DNA of 50,657 nucleotides from Deltaproteobacteria bacterium (GTDB lineage: Bacteria > Myxococcota_A > UBA796 > SXON01), in contig CANLGL010000035.1 in NCBI GenBank assembly GCA_947490345.1, positions 1-50,657 of the forward strand. The letters run 5' to 3'. Positions 17,099-27,400 of the stretch are shown here, one piece after another. The position numbers and the translations under genes were made by a program. Under the pieces are notes generated by a model that searched no databases, had not been told where the DNA came from, and saw nothing but the letters and a program-made list of their open reading frames with translations. Positions within the stretch are counted from its first letter, which is position 1. Each line of letters opens with the position of its first letter.

Positions 17099-19290
17099 TG
17101 ACCCGTCGTTGTCTTCCTTTCAGCGTCTTGATGCTCATCGGCTGCCCGGCTCCGGAGGGGCAGCCGGCCGCCACGGTCGACCCGCTTTCGCAGGTCGATC
17201 CCTTCATCGGCACGGGCGGCCCCGGCTACCGGGTTGGTTCGGCCACACCCGCCGCGACGGCACCCTTCGGGTTGGTAAAGCTGGGACCGGACACCAGCAA
17301 CGGGACCGCGGGCTTCGGGGCCTTCCATTGCTCCGGATATTGGCACCCGGACGATCACATCGAGGGCTTCTCTCACCTGCACATGCACGGGGTGGGCGTG
17401 CCGGCGTTGGGGGACATCCTGTTCATGCCGGGGGACGGGATCCCCGAGACGGCACGGGGGCCAGCGGACTGGCGCCAGCCCTTCTCCCACGATGAGGAGT
17501 CCGCGACGCCCGGTCGCTATGACGTGGTCCTCGCCGATGGAATCGAGGTTTCGCTCGCCGCGACGTTGCACGCCGGGCATCACCGTTACCTGTTTCCGGC
17601 AAACACGGTGGATCCCACCGTTGCCATCGACCTCGGGTACGTCTCCTACGGCACCAACCTCGGTGCCGCGATCGAGGTGGACGTCGCGGCCGGTGTGGTG
17701 ACCGGCTTCATGACCAACGACGACAGCTTCGGCGGCAGCTTCCCCATCTACTTCTACGCTGCCGTCGATACCGGGATCACCGCGGCGACCACCTGGTCCG
17801 AGGGGGAGCCGCTTCCCGGCGCGCCCGCGGCCTCGACCGGCAGCGAGGTCGGGGCGATCCTCCACGTCGCGGGCAACGAAGCGCGCATCCGGGTGGGGGT
17901 CTCCTTGATCGGGGTCGCCGAGGCCAAGGCCAACCTGGACGCCGAGCTGCCCGTGGATCAACCCGTGGAAGACACCGAGGCCGCGACGCGCGCGCTGTGG
18001 GCGGAGCGCTTCGAAGGGTGGGCGATCGAAGGGGCGACCGAAGACGAGGCGGCGATCTATTGGACGTCGCTCTACCACCTCCTGCAAATGCCCACCCTGT
18101 ACTCTGATGTGGACGGGCGATACGTAGGCTTTGACGGGGAGATTCACGAGGCTGAAGGCTGGAGCTACCACAGCGATCTTTCGCTCTGGGACACCTACCG
18201 TACCGCTCACCCTGCCTTTGACCTGTACTTCCCGGACGACGCGGCCAGCTTCGCCCGGTCTCTGGTCGCCATGGCCGAGCAGGGTGGAGCCTTCCCCCGT
18301 TGGCCGGTGGCGCAGGCCGAGGGCGGGAGCATGATCGGCGCCCCGGCGGACATTGCCTTGGCCGACGCGATCGTGAAGGATGTACCAGGCTGGGACATTG
18401 ATTCTGCCTGGCCGATGATGGTCGCCCAAGCGCGCGGCGAAGGCGACTATCCGTACAACGCGCGGCCAGCGATTGCCGAGTTGGAGTCGCTCGGCTTCAT
18501 TCCCGCCGATGTCATGGGGGGTAGCGTGGCCTGGCAGTTGGAGTTGGCGTGGGCTGACGCGGCGCTGGTGGCCGCCGCAGAGCATCTAGGCGACAAGCCA
18601 AATGCAGAACACTTCGCCTGGCGCGCCGGCCTGTACAAAAACCTCTACGACGTCGATCAGGGCTGGTTCCATGCGCGGTACAGCGACGGGAGCTTTGGCG
18701 AGGACCTCAACCCCATCGGCTGGGAAGAGGAGTTCGTCGAAGGGAACGCGTGGCAGTACCTGTGGTTGGCGCCGTGGGACGCCGCCGGTCTCGCGACTGT
18801 CCTCGGGGGGGAGGCGACGGCCCGGGCGCGCCTGGACGAGTTCTTCGTCAACGCGCGGGGCGAGGGCGCGATCATCGGTCCTGGCACCTGGTATTGGCAC
18901 GGAAACGAGCCCGATATCCACGCGGCCTGGCTTTTCACGCTGTGGGGCGACGCCGCCGCGACCCGCGCCTGGGTGGCGTGGCTGATGGAGAGCCAGTACC
19001 ACCACGATCCGGACGGGCTCGCCGGGAACGACGACGCTGGCACCTTGTCGGCCTGGTATCTGTTTGCCGCGGCAGGCTTCTACCCCATCGCTGGCACCCC
19101 GACGTACATCCTCGGGGAGCCAGCCTTCGAGCGACTGGAGCTTCCCGTCGACGGCGGGACTTTCGTGGTGTCCAAGGACGGGGACGGGGATCTCGTCGGC
19201 GTCGAGCTCAACGGGGTGGAGTGGACCGCGGCCACCTTCGAGCATGTGGAGCTGCGGGCGGGGGGGACGCTGAATTTTCGCTACGACTGA
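17098..19290 (+). CDS. GH92-family glycoside hydrolase (alpha-mannosidase type), lipoprotein
   Basis: Exo-acting, Ca-dependent alpha-mannosidase family (GH92) enzyme of 730 aa. The N-terminus MTRRCLPFSVLMLIGC is a lipoprotein signal (lipid Cys ~16). The first domain begins with QVDPFIGTGGPGYRVG and has GLVKLGPDTS and FSHLHMHGVGVPALGDI. The catalytic (alpha/alpha)6 half has SLWDTYRTAHPAFDLYFPD, a PYNARPAI loop, HGNEPDIHAAWLFTLWGD (Glu ~604 in the GNEP motif) and GLAGNDDAGTLSAWYLFAAAGFYPI with the paired Asp of the GNDDAG motif. All are family landmarks, and the length is typical. It probably trims mannose-containing glycans at the cell surface. ATG 17098 has an AGGA just upstream. No transporter or regulator for sugar use is adjacent. 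Confidence 0.92.
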   Translation: MTRRCLPFSVLMLIGCPAPEGQPAATVDPLSQVDPFIGTGGPGYRVGSATPAATAPFGLVKLGPDTSNGTAGFGAFHCSGYWHPDDHIEGFSHLHMHGVGVPALGDILFMPGDGIPETARGPADWRQPFSHDEESATPGRYDVVLADGIEVSLAATLHAGHHRYLFPANTVDPTVAIDLGYVSYGTNLGAAIEVDVAAGVVTGFMTNDDSFGGSFPIYFYAAVDTGITAATTWSEGEPLPGAPAASTGSEVGAILHVAGNEARIRVGVSLIGVAEAKANLDAELPVDQPVEDTEAATRALWAERFEGWAIEGATEDEAAIYWTSLYHLLQMPTLYSDVDGRYVGFDGEIHEAEGWSYHSDLSLWDTYRTAHPAFDLYFPDDAASFARSLVAMAEQGGAFPRWPVAQAEGGSMIGAPADIALADAIVKDVPGWDIDSAWPMMVAQARGEGDYPYNARPAIAELESLGFIPADVMGGSVAWQLELAWADAALVAAAEHLGDKPNAEHFAWRAGLYKNLYDVDQGWFHARYSDGSFGEDLNPIGWEEEFVEGNAWQYLWLAPWDAAGLATVLGGEATARARLDEFFVNARGEGAIIGPGTWYWHGNEPDIHAAWLFTLWGDAAATRAWVAWLMESQYHHDPDGLAGNDDAGTLSAWYLFAAAGFYPIAGTPTYILGEPAFERLELPVDGGTFVVSKDGDGDLVGVELNGVEWTAATFEHVELRAGGTLNFRYD

Positions 19291-19299
19291 TCGGGCAGC

Positions 19300-19316
19300 C
19301 GCGACAAGTTGTCGCG
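19300..19316. terminator. Short hairpin after GH92 gene
   Basis: CGCGACAA and TTGTCGCG form a perfect 8-bp stem with a one-base loop, starting 10 nt after the GH92 stop. It is followed by a C-run rather than a T-run, so it is not a classic intrinsic terminator, but its position fits an mRNA end. Confidence 0.35.
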
Positions 19317-19422
19317 CCCCCCTGAGAGTCCTCGCTGCCCCCGCTGACGACGGCGGGGTACAGCCCGTGCGATCGATGGGTCAGACCGGAACCTGCACTG
19401 CCGGACCGACCTGCCCTACTGG

Positions 19423-22248
19423 GTGGCCGGCATCGTGCTCGTGGTCTACGTTGGCGTGAAGGGGTGGCGCCGACACCGCGCCGGCGCGCCATTCCGTTCT
19501 CAGTGGGGCACCGCCGAACTCATCACTCGGGCAGCGGCCACCTATCTGGTCTTCATGGTGCCGCAGATCAGCCACACCGTGCTCACCACGCCCAATCCGT
19601 GCCAGGTCACGGACGCGGGGGAGGGCTGGCGGCTTTTGTTTCTGCTGGTCCTCGTCCCGACGGTTGGCCTCTTGGCGATGCAGGCGCCGCAGTTGGTACC
19701 GGGTCCGCGGCCGATCGCCCGAACCGAAGCGGGCTGGCCCACGCTCGAGGCCTGGAAGGCGCTCGGGAAAGGGGCAGTTGCCGTGGTCCTCTTGGCCCAC
19801 GGCGCCGAAATGTTGCTCTGGTTGCTCACGGATACCGTCCCCTGGCTGACGCTTCACGCGCTGGCGATAGGCGAGATGGGCGTGGTGGTCGTGCTCATCG
19901 CGCTGGTCGGCCGGATCATCGATTACATCGTTCCGAGTACCGCCCAGCGGCTGGCCGGACTCGCCATCGCGGTGCCGACCATCTTTCTCGCGTACGGCGC
20001 CGCGCTGCGGGTCGATGACGTTGAGCCTACCGGTGTCGCACGCCACCAGTGGTTCGAGAGCGCGCTCGCGCGCCTCGACGCCATGCCGCCTGACGGCCCG
20101 GTGGTGCTGGTCGCCGCGTCTGGCGGTGGGTCCCGCGCGGCCATGTTTGCCGCGTTGGTGCTGGAAACCCTGGCCCTGCCCCCAGAAGAGCTTCAAATCG
20201 TCCGCGGCGACGGCCTGCCGGCGTCGGTGAACTGGAAGCACCCGCTGTCTGAGTACGTATTCGCGATCAGCTCCGTCAGCGGGGGAAGCGTCGCGGCGGC
20301 TGAGTACGTTGCCAGCCGGTCACCGATTGCGTCGCCTGGGCGCCGTGCCAGGGCAGGGGGCGGTCAATGGCCGAGCGTACTTGCTGCCGCGGTCGAGCGC
20401 ACGGGACAGCCGATCGGGAAGCGACTCGTTGACAACGCGGTGGTCGGCGCGATGATGACCGACTTCAACGCCGTGGCGGTGCACGGTTTCTTGTCGATGC
20501 GTCGCAGCCGGGGCCGGGCGCTCTCGGACTTCTGGGAGGCCCAATTCGCGTGGAGTGAACGCATCGGCGGCGCGCCGCTGGGGTCGGTCCCGCTCTTGTT
20601 GATCAATGCTACCTTGCTGGAGAGCGGCAGGCCGCTGGTCATCGGCTACCCTCCGGTCCCGCAGCGAATCTTCGACGACGCCGGGCGTGCGGGTGCGCTC
20701 CGGCTGCCCGCCACGGTGGCGGAGCGCATTACGCGCGTGTCGAGCACACGACTCCTCGGAGATGTCGAGTTGCCCGTGGCACAGGCGGTTCGCCTGTCGG
20801 CGAGTTTTCCGTTTGGAATGGACGCCGGACGGCTGACCACCATCGATGGCCGGGCGCTGCACGTGTCAGACGGCGGCGTCGTCGACAACACCGGGACGGG
20901 TACCCTTCGCGAGCTCATCCAGGGCATCCGTCGCGCCGCAGACGAGGACCCGGTCGCCGCCGAGGTGGCGTGTCGGATCGGGGCCCGCGGCATCTTGATG
21001 ATCGAGATCGATTCGGGCGCGAAGCCGCTGCCCGACCCGGGCCTCCTCGGTACGATCTTCGCGCCCGCGATGCAGTCCCTGACGGTCATGAAGCAGGCGG
21101 CCTTCACCGGCGAGCGCGAGGCCGTCGAACTGCGGCGCACGATCATGCAACGTGGCGGCTGGCCGATGCAGTGGGCGACGTTCAGCTACTGCCCCCGCGA
21201 CGGGGCGGAGACGGTCATGACGGCCTGGGCGCTGGGTCCGGACGACGAGCAGAGCTTGATGGAGCAGTTCTTGTCGAACACCCTGACCGGCTCTTGCAGT
21301 CGCCGACCCGTGCCTGGACTGACCGCGGCGGAATCGGACAGCGGCGGCTCGCCGCTCGACACGATCGCCGCGTCCTTCCAGGAGAGCACGCCCCCCGCGG
21401 GGGACGCGCTTGAACTGCTGAAGGCGGCCGTCGGGCGCCCGATGCTGCTTCGCCTGGGGCTGGCCGAGATCGATCATGACATTCTCGCTGACCGGGACGA
21501 GCTCGCCGTGCAGGTGGCCGAAAAGATGGCCGACCCTGACGTCGTCAACTACACGGTCACCCTGTCTGGATCCGCGCGCGGGCTCGCGCTGGGCAGTGCC
21601 GGCCGCGTGTACACAGTCGATGCCGACGAGGAGCGCAGCGGCTGGTTCGCCGCCGCACGCTACACCGACGGGGCCCTCGACTGGTGCGTGCTCACGACCT
21701 CTGGCGGCTCGGGCCTCGCTGCCCTGGAGGGGCGCTGGGTCTATTCCGCCACGCCCGTCCTCATTCATCGCGGCGGTACGGACGGTTTTGAGCCCCTTGA
21801 GGTGGTCGCGGTGGCCGAGCGCGATGCCCGGTTCCAGGTCGTCGCACGCAAGATGGAGTCGGTCGGAAATCGCGACACGGTTTACTTGTCCGTCAAATGG
21901 CGCGACGAGATCAGCGAGCCCGCGCCGTGCACCGGAGTGCAGTACTCGGTGATTGCGTGCGCCGGCGATGAGGCCCGGGCGGAAGCGATGATCACGTCGA
22001 TTCTTGACCGCGGTCACCTGCGCCGCGCGTGCGTGCGCACCACCATCGTGGACCAACCCGCGCGGAGCGGCGACTACGTGGATGACATCCCGGGCATCAG
22101 CGGCGATGTCGCAGCCCTGGCGCTGTCGGCGGGCGTTGCGCTGGGCGTCGGGCCCCTGCCTCGGGTGCCGACCACCGGAGACCGCGAATCCGTGCTCGCG
22201 GTGCACCTGTGCAGTCGGCCGGCGCCCGAGGCGGTCGTCGTTCCGTGA
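19423..22248 (+). CDS. Membrane-anchored patatin-like phospholipase
   Basis: Protein of 941 aa from GTG 19423; the frame is open back to 19348 without a better start, so the true N-terminus is uncertain. Residues 1-~205 hold about five hydrophobic segments (AGIVLVVYVG, AAATYLVFMVPQ, LLFLLVLVPTVGLLAM, VAVVLLAHGAEMLLWLL, VVVVLIALVGRIIDYIV, IAVPTIFLAYGAAL). The patatin domain follows: oxyanion-hole SGGGSRAA (~233-240), nucleophile in SSVSGGS (Ser ~286) and the Asp motif SDGGVVDN (~482-489). About 400 further residues with no recognised domain complete the protein. It likely hydrolyses lipid acyl esters on the side facing the C-terminal domain. It is not obviously linked to its neighbours. Confidence 0.8.
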   Translation: MAGIVLVVYVGVKGWRRHRAGAPFRSQWGTAELITRAAATYLVFMVPQISHTVLTTPNPCQVTDAGEGWRLLFLLVLVPTVGLLAMQAPQLVPGPRPIARTEAGWPTLEAWKALGKGAVAVVLLAHGAEMLLWLLTDTVPWLTLHALAIGEMGVVVVLIALVGRIIDYIVPSTAQRLAGLAIAVPTIFLAYGAALRVDDVEPTGVARHQWFESALARLDAMPPDGPVVLVAASGGGSRAAMFAALVLETLALPPEELQIVRGDGLPASVNWKHPLSEYVFAISSVSGGSVAAAEYVASRSPIASPGRRARAGGGQWPSVLAAAVERTGQPIGKRLVDNAVVGAMMTDFNAVAVHGFLSMRRSRGRALSDFWEAQFAWSERIGGAPLGSVPLLLINATLLESGRPLVIGYPPVPQRIFDDAGRAGALRLPATVAERITRVSSTRLLGDVELPVAQAVRLSASFPFGMDAGRLTTIDGRALHVSDGGVVDNTGTGTLRELIQGIRRAADEDPVAAEVACRIGARGILMIEIDSGAKPLPDPGLLGTIFAPAMQSLTVMKQAAFTGEREAVELRRTIMQRGGWPMQWATFSYCPRDGAETVMTAWALGPDDEQSLMEQFLSNTLTGSCSRRPVPGLTAAESDSGGSPLDTIAASFQESTPPAGDALELLKAAVGRPMLLRLGLAEIDHDILADRDELAVQVAEKMADPDVVNYTVTLSGSARGLALGSAGRVYTVDADEERSGWFAAARYTDGALDWCVLTTSGGSGLAALEGRWVYSATPVLIHRGGTDGFEPLEVVAVAERDARFQVVARKMESVGNRDTVYLSVKWRDEISEPAPCTGVQYSVIACAGDEARAEAMITSILDRGHLRRACVRTTIVDQPARSGDYVDDIPGISGDVAALALSAGVALGVGPLPRVPTTGDRESVLAVHLCSRPAPEAVVVP

Positions 22249-22257
22249 CCGGCCCCT

Positions 22258-24276
22258 CTAGGCGCTGACCGGGCGCAGCCTCCACTGCGGGTGCGACAGC
22301 ATCGCGGCCTCCAGCGCCGTCTCGTCCTGGGCTTCGACGTCATCGGGCCACCGCGCCGTCGAGCGGCGCCACTTCTCCAAGAAGGCGCGGTCCAGAAGCG
22401 CGCGGCCATCGGGCTCACAGAGGGCGATGGTGGTTGTCTGTTTCGGGCCGCTCGCGACGCCTGGGGCGACATAAAATCCGGCGAGTAGGAGCGCGACGCG
22501 CACGGCGGTGGAGTTCGAATAGGTGTATAGCTCCGCGGGTTTGTCGCGACATGCCGCGCGAACGGCGCGAAAGGCCGCGAGGGACCACAGCGGCGCGTCG
22601 ACCTTGAACGAGAAGGGGTCCCACAGGATGAGGTCGGGAGTCGGTGCCGCCGGAAGCGCCTCGCGTGCGTCGCCGTGGCGGAGCTCCCACTCGATCGGCG
22701 CGCGTTTGCTGCGCCAGGACCCGTGCGCGAGGAGCGCGGCGGGAGCGCCGTGACGGAGGCGGGGGAACGCGTGCGGGTGTGACAGGGCCAGGCGGAGGGC
22801 GTCGAGGTCGCGCTCGAAGCTGACGAGCTGCAGCGGCCGCGCGGCGCCCGCCGCCTCCCAAGCGCGGATGACCTCGATCGCGTTGGTGGCGGCGCCGAGG
22901 CCGACGTCCCAGACCACCAACGGCGCGCCCGGCGACATCGCACGTTCCGCAAGGCGGGGCTGCTCGACGTAGAGGCGGCGTGCCTCCTCCTCCGGTGCGC
23001 TGACCGCGTGCATGATCTCGCCGGACTCCCGGTCTTGGACGCTGGTGAACGCCGGGCCGCCGTCGAAGCCGGGATTGTCGTGGAGACGCCACCGACCGAG
23101 CTCGCGGGGAGGCGCCGCCTTCGCCGTTGACGGGCGCGGGCGGGTGACGGGATGCTCGATGTCCGACGCGTCGAGCGTCGTCCGCGCCTGGGTGTAGAGC
23201 GCCGAAAACTCGCCGACCGCAAGCGCTGCCCGGATGCGCGCCATCAGGCCCAGCCAGAAGTGGAGGTTGTGCAGGCCGATGAGCGTCCACGCCAGCGGCT
23301 CTTTCGCGGTGTACAGGTGGTGGAGCCAGGCGCGGCTCGTCGTGAGACACGTTTCGCACGCACACCCAGGATCGAGCGGCCGATCCTGGTCGGCGTAGAC
23401 CCCGCGGCGCAATTCGACGCGGCCGACGCTGGTGTAGGCGCGCCCGCGCTGGGCCATCGCCGTCGGCAGGATGCAGTCGAAGAGGTCCACGCCGCGGTGC
23501 ACGGCTTCGAGCAGGTCGAGCGGAGTTCCCACCCCCATCAGGTAGCGTGGCCGATCGGGGGGCAGGAGCGCTGCCACCTGGGCGGTGACCGCCTCGCGCT
23601 CCTCGCGGGCTTCGCCCACCGCGAGCCCGCCGATCGCGAACCCGTCGAAGGCGGCTTCGGTCAGGCGCTCGGCGCTTTCCCGCCGCAGCGCCGCGTGGCT
23701 GGCCCCCTGCACGATGGCGAAGAGCCCGGTGGCGGCGTCCCCCCGCGCGGCGAGTCCTCGCAGCGCCCACCGCTGCGTCCGTTCCATCGCGTCGCGCGCG
23801 ACCGCCACGGGGACCGTCGACGCCACGCAGTGGTCGAGCACCATGGCGATTTCGCTGCCGAGCCTCACCTGCGCCAGCACGCTGGACTCTGGTGTGAGTC
23901 GCATCCGCCGTCCGCTCGTCGGCTCGGTCAGGTCGACGCCGCCTTCGTCAACGCGGGCATGGTCCCCGAGCGAGTACACCTGGAAGCCGCCGGAGTCGGT
24001 CAGGATCGGGCCCGTCCAGCCCATGCAGCGATGCAGCCCGCCCAGGGCCGCCACCCGCTCGGCGCCCGGTGAACGCGCGAGGTGCCAGGTGTTGGCCAGG
24101 AGCATCGTCGCACCGGCCGGGGCGAGGGACTCCGTTCGCTGGGCACGCACGCTACCCGCCGTGGCGACGGGCATGAACTGCGGCGTCTCCACGACGCCGT
24201 GGGGCGTGGTGAGCCGGCCGAGCCGGGCCTGGGTGGCGCCGTCCGGGCGGGTGACGGTGAAGGGGAGGCGGTTCAT
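22258..24276 (-). CDS. tgt: tRNA-guanine transglycosylase fused to MnmC-like methyltransferase
   Basis: A 672-aa fusion; ordinary bacterial Tgt is about 375 aa. Residues 1-~375 are Tgt, which swaps G34 for a queuosine precursor: ILTDSGGFQVYSL (Asp 94), DHCVAS, GLFAIVQG, YLMGVGTP, the nucleophile region GVDLFDCILPTAM (Asp 267) and zinc ligands CACETC (Cys 305, 307, 310) with His ~336. Residues ~395-672 resemble the MnmC(m)/MnmD methyltransferase: WRLHDNPGFDGG, VVWDVGLGAATNA (SAM motif I, ~455-466), SFERD (~486-490) and ILWDPFSFKVDAPLWS (~550-565). MnmC acts on cmnm/nm5 uridine 34, so both halves would act on wobble bases. The sequence after the nucleophile Asp (PTAMAQRG) differs from the common PTRNARNG form. 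ATG 24276; 9-bp gap to the convergent patatin gene. Confidence 0.9.
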   Translation of the reverse strand: MNRLPFTVTRPDGATQARLGRLTTPHGVVETPQFMPVATAGSVRAQRTESLAPAGATMLLANTWHLARSPGAERVAALGGLHRCMGWTGPILTDSGGFQVYSLGDHARVDEGGVDLTEPTSGRRMRLTPESSVLAQVRLGSEIAMVLDHCVASTVPVAVARDAMERTQRWALRGLAARGDAATGLFAIVQGASHAALRRESAERLTEAAFDGFAIGGLAVGEAREEREAVTAQVAALLPPDRPRYLMGVGTPLDLLEAVHRGVDLFDCILPTAMAQRGRAYTSVGRVELRRGVYADQDRPLDPGCACETCLTTSRAWLHHLYTAKEPLAWTLIGLHNLHFWLGLMARIRAALAVGEFSALYTQARTTLDASDIEHPVTRPRPSTAKAAPPRELGRWRLHDNPGFDGGPAFTSVQDRESGEIMHAVSAPEEEARRLYVEQPRLAERAMSPGAPLVVWDVGLGAATNAIEVIRAWEAAGAARPLQLVSFERDLDALRLALSHPHAFPRLRHGAPAALLAHGSWRSKRAPIEWELRHGDAREALPAAPTPDLILWDPFSFKVDAPLWSLAAFRAVRAACRDKPAELYTYSNSTAVRVALLLAGFYVAPGVASGPKQTTTIALCEPDGRALLDRAFLEKWRRSTARWPDDVEAQDETALEAAMLSHPQWRLRPVSA

Positions 24277-24319
24277 GGGGGCGCGGAGTGTAGCCTCCGC
24301 CCCTGCCTCTGGTCAGGCC

Positions 24320-24390
24320 GCGGCAGGGGGAGAGTGGAGGGCCTCCGGCCCGCAGCGAGCACCCGGCGCCGGGCGAAGCCGGCGGCCGCC
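24320..24390 (-). repeat. Dispersed intergenic repeat family II, copy 1 (inverted)
   Basis: The minus strand aligns with 28026-28091 and 49902-49967: GGCGGCCGCC at one end, then CGCCGGG, CTGCGG, CCGG, GGCC and CCCTGCCGC at the other end. It fills most of the 126-bp gap between tgt and the beta-helix gene. Together with copy 2 it brackets the beta-helix gene in inverted orientation. Confidence 0.7.
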
Positions 24391-24402
24391 GTCGGGATTG
24401 GG

Positions 24403-27400
24403 CTAGGCCCGCCGACGCCGAATCATCGCCCCCGCCAACAACAACGCGGGGATCGCCACCGCTGCCGGGCTGCCGGTATCGCAACCGCAGCCGTCATCGG
24501 TCTTGTCGCCGGAGTCGTCTTCGTCGGGGACGCCGCCGCTGTCGGTGCCGGTGTCGGTGCCGGTGTCGCCGGTGTCGTCGCCGATGCCGCAGTCTTCGGG
24601 GGTGATTTTGGTGCCGTCGAGATCGTTGCAGTCATCGCCGCCGGCCGAAGCCGCGTCGTGGCCGTCGCCGTCCTGGTCGTTGTCGCTGCCGCCCGAGCAG
24701 TCCTGGTCGATGTCGTCGTACCAGGTCTCCTCTTCGCCGGGGTTGATGTTGGCGTCGTCGTCGTTGCAGTCGTCCCCGCCGACTTCTTCGGCGTCGTAGC
24801 CGTCGCCATCGATGTCGGTGTCGGTGGTGGCGGAGTCGCAGTCGTTGTCGATGCCGTCGTAGGGCACCTCGGCCGCGCCTGGGTAGATGCTGGCGTCGGT
24901 GTCGGTGCAGTCCTGCGTCACGTCCCAGCCGTCGCCGTCCTGGTCGGCGTCGTTGCCGTCGCAGTCCTGGTCGGTGCCGTCGTACCAGACCTCGGTCGCG
25001 TCGGGGTTGACGCTGGCGTCGGTGTCGTCGCAGTCGGTGCCGCCCGCGACCGCGTCGGTGTCGTGGCCGTCACCGTCCTGGTCGAGCTCGGCCGCGGTCA
25101 GGTCGGCGCCGTCACAGTCCTGATCGATGCCATCGCCGACGATCTCGGTGGCGCCGGGGTTGATCGAGGCGTCGGTGTCGTCGCAGTCGATGGCGCTGGC
25201 GTAGCCGTCGCCGTCCGCGTCCTCGATCTGGCTGCCGGGGCCCCCGTACGCGCCGATGTCGCTGACGCTGCCGTCGGGATCGGACAGCGCCGGGTCGCCG
25301 GCGTTGATGAGCGGGCTGGAGCCGTTGGGCAACAACACGTCGTTGGAGCAGTCCCCATCGACCGTGTAATCGTAGAGGTCGGGGTCAAGGAAGATGTTGC
25401 CGGCCATGGTCGCGAGGTCGGCGCTGGTGACGTACCCGCTGGCATCGTCGCTGACGTTGTTGTACCAGTCGTTGTAGGTGAAGGTGGAGTTGGCGGCGGA
25501 GTCACTGTCGTCGACCACCAAGCCGTCGCCGTCGGCGCTGTACCCCACGAGGTTGTTGCTGAAGGCACCGTGCACGCCGTACAGGTACAGGCCGCCACCG
25601 TCGCTGGCGCCGTCGTTGCCCACCAGGGTGTTGTTGGTGACCGCGAGCGCGTACTCGGTGACAAAGGCCATCCCGCCGCCGTAGTTGGCGACGTTCTCCT
25701 GGATGACGTTGTTGGTCCACTCAGCGTTGGTGCTGTAGCTGGTGTAGACGCCGCCGCCTTCGTCGGCGGTGTTGCCGCAGATCGCCGTGTGGCTGACGAG
25801 CAGATCGGTGTTTCCGTACGCGTAGATGCCACCGCCGAAGTTCCGGTCGGCGACGTTGCCCTGGACATCGAGCCCGTCCAGCACCGACACGGTCTGGTAG
25901 TTCACCATCATGCCGCCGCCGTAGTACCCGGCGGTATTGTTGTGCAGCACCGTGTTGGTGAAGCTGGATTCGCCGTAGCCGGCGTACACGCCATCCTGGT
26001 CGATGCCGCCGCCGTTTCCGTGTTCGGCGCTGTTGCTTTCGAACGTGTCGTCGAGGCTGGTCGTGTTGACCAGGTACGCGCCGTAGTACCCGCCGCCGTT
26101 GGTGTAGGCGTAGTTGCTGGTGAAGGTGTTGCCCTCCAGCTCGACCTCGGAGTCGTAGTAGATGCCGATGCCGCCGCCGCTGCCATGATCGGCGCTGTTG
26201 GTGGTGAAGGTGGAGTCCGTCACCGTGATCGGGGTGACCGCGTAGTACCCGTAGATCGCGCCGCCATCGGTGTAGGCGATGTTGTTGTCGAAGCTGCAGC
26301 TCTGGACTTCGAGCTCGACATTGTAGTAGCCGTAGATCGCTCCGCCCGCGCCCTTCGACTCGTTGCTGTCGAAGCTGCACGCGGTGGTGTTGACGGTCGC
26401 GAGGGTGTAGTACGCGTAGATCGCGCCGCCGGCCGTCGCCTCGTTCCCGGAAAAGTCGCAGGAGCTGAAGTTGGCCCCGGTGTAGCCGTACAGGTAGGCC
26501 GCGCCGCCACCGCCCGAGCTGGACACGTTGTCGGTGAAGGTGGAGTTGCGCACGTCGAGGTCGTCGTAGAGGTAGTACGCGAAGAGCGCACCGCCGCCGC
26601 TGGCCGCTTCGTTACTCTCGAAGGTGCAGTCGGCGATGTCGACCTCGGCGTAGTAGTAGGCGTACAGCGCGCCGCCGGCGCCGCTGGTGGCCTCGTTCCC
26701 GGAGAACGTCGAGTCGCTGACCGTGATCACGTCGTACAGTTGCTGCGCCCAGATGGCGCCGCCGTTGGACCCCTCGTTGTCTTCGAAGGTGGAGTCGGCG
26801 ATGGCCACTTCGCCATAGTAGTAGGCGTAGATCGCGCCGCCATAGTAGGTCGCGACGTTGCTGTCGAAGGTGGAGCCGCTGACATCCAGGGTGAAGGTAC
26901 TGCCCGCGTAGATGGCGGCGCCGTACCCGCCCGAGGTGTTGCCGGTGAAGGTGGAGTTGGTGACGGTGGCGTCGGAAGCGCTGAGTTGGAGGGCGCCATA
27001 GTACAAGCTGGTGTTGTCTTCGAAGGTGCAGTCGTCGAAGGTGCCTTCAGAGTAGTTGTAGATGGTCACGGCGGAGCCGCCGTAGCCCTCGTTGCGCGCG
27101 AAGGTGACCGACGTGGCCGAAAGCGTGGAGTTGGTCTCGATCCACACCGCGCCGTAGTACCCGGAGGTCCCGTAGGTCGCGATGTTGTCGCTGATCTCGC
27201 CGCCGGTGAGCGTCGCGTCGGAGCTGGTGCTGATCAGGAGGCCGGCGCCGTAGCCGTAGCCGGAGATGTTGTTGGTGATCGCGAGGTTGGTGCCGACCAC
27301 CGTGCTCGACGCGTAGGCGTAGATGCCGGGGCCGCCGTAGTAGGACTCGTTGCCGTCGACGGTGGAGTCGGTGAGCGTGGCATCGCTCCCGGTCAGGTAC

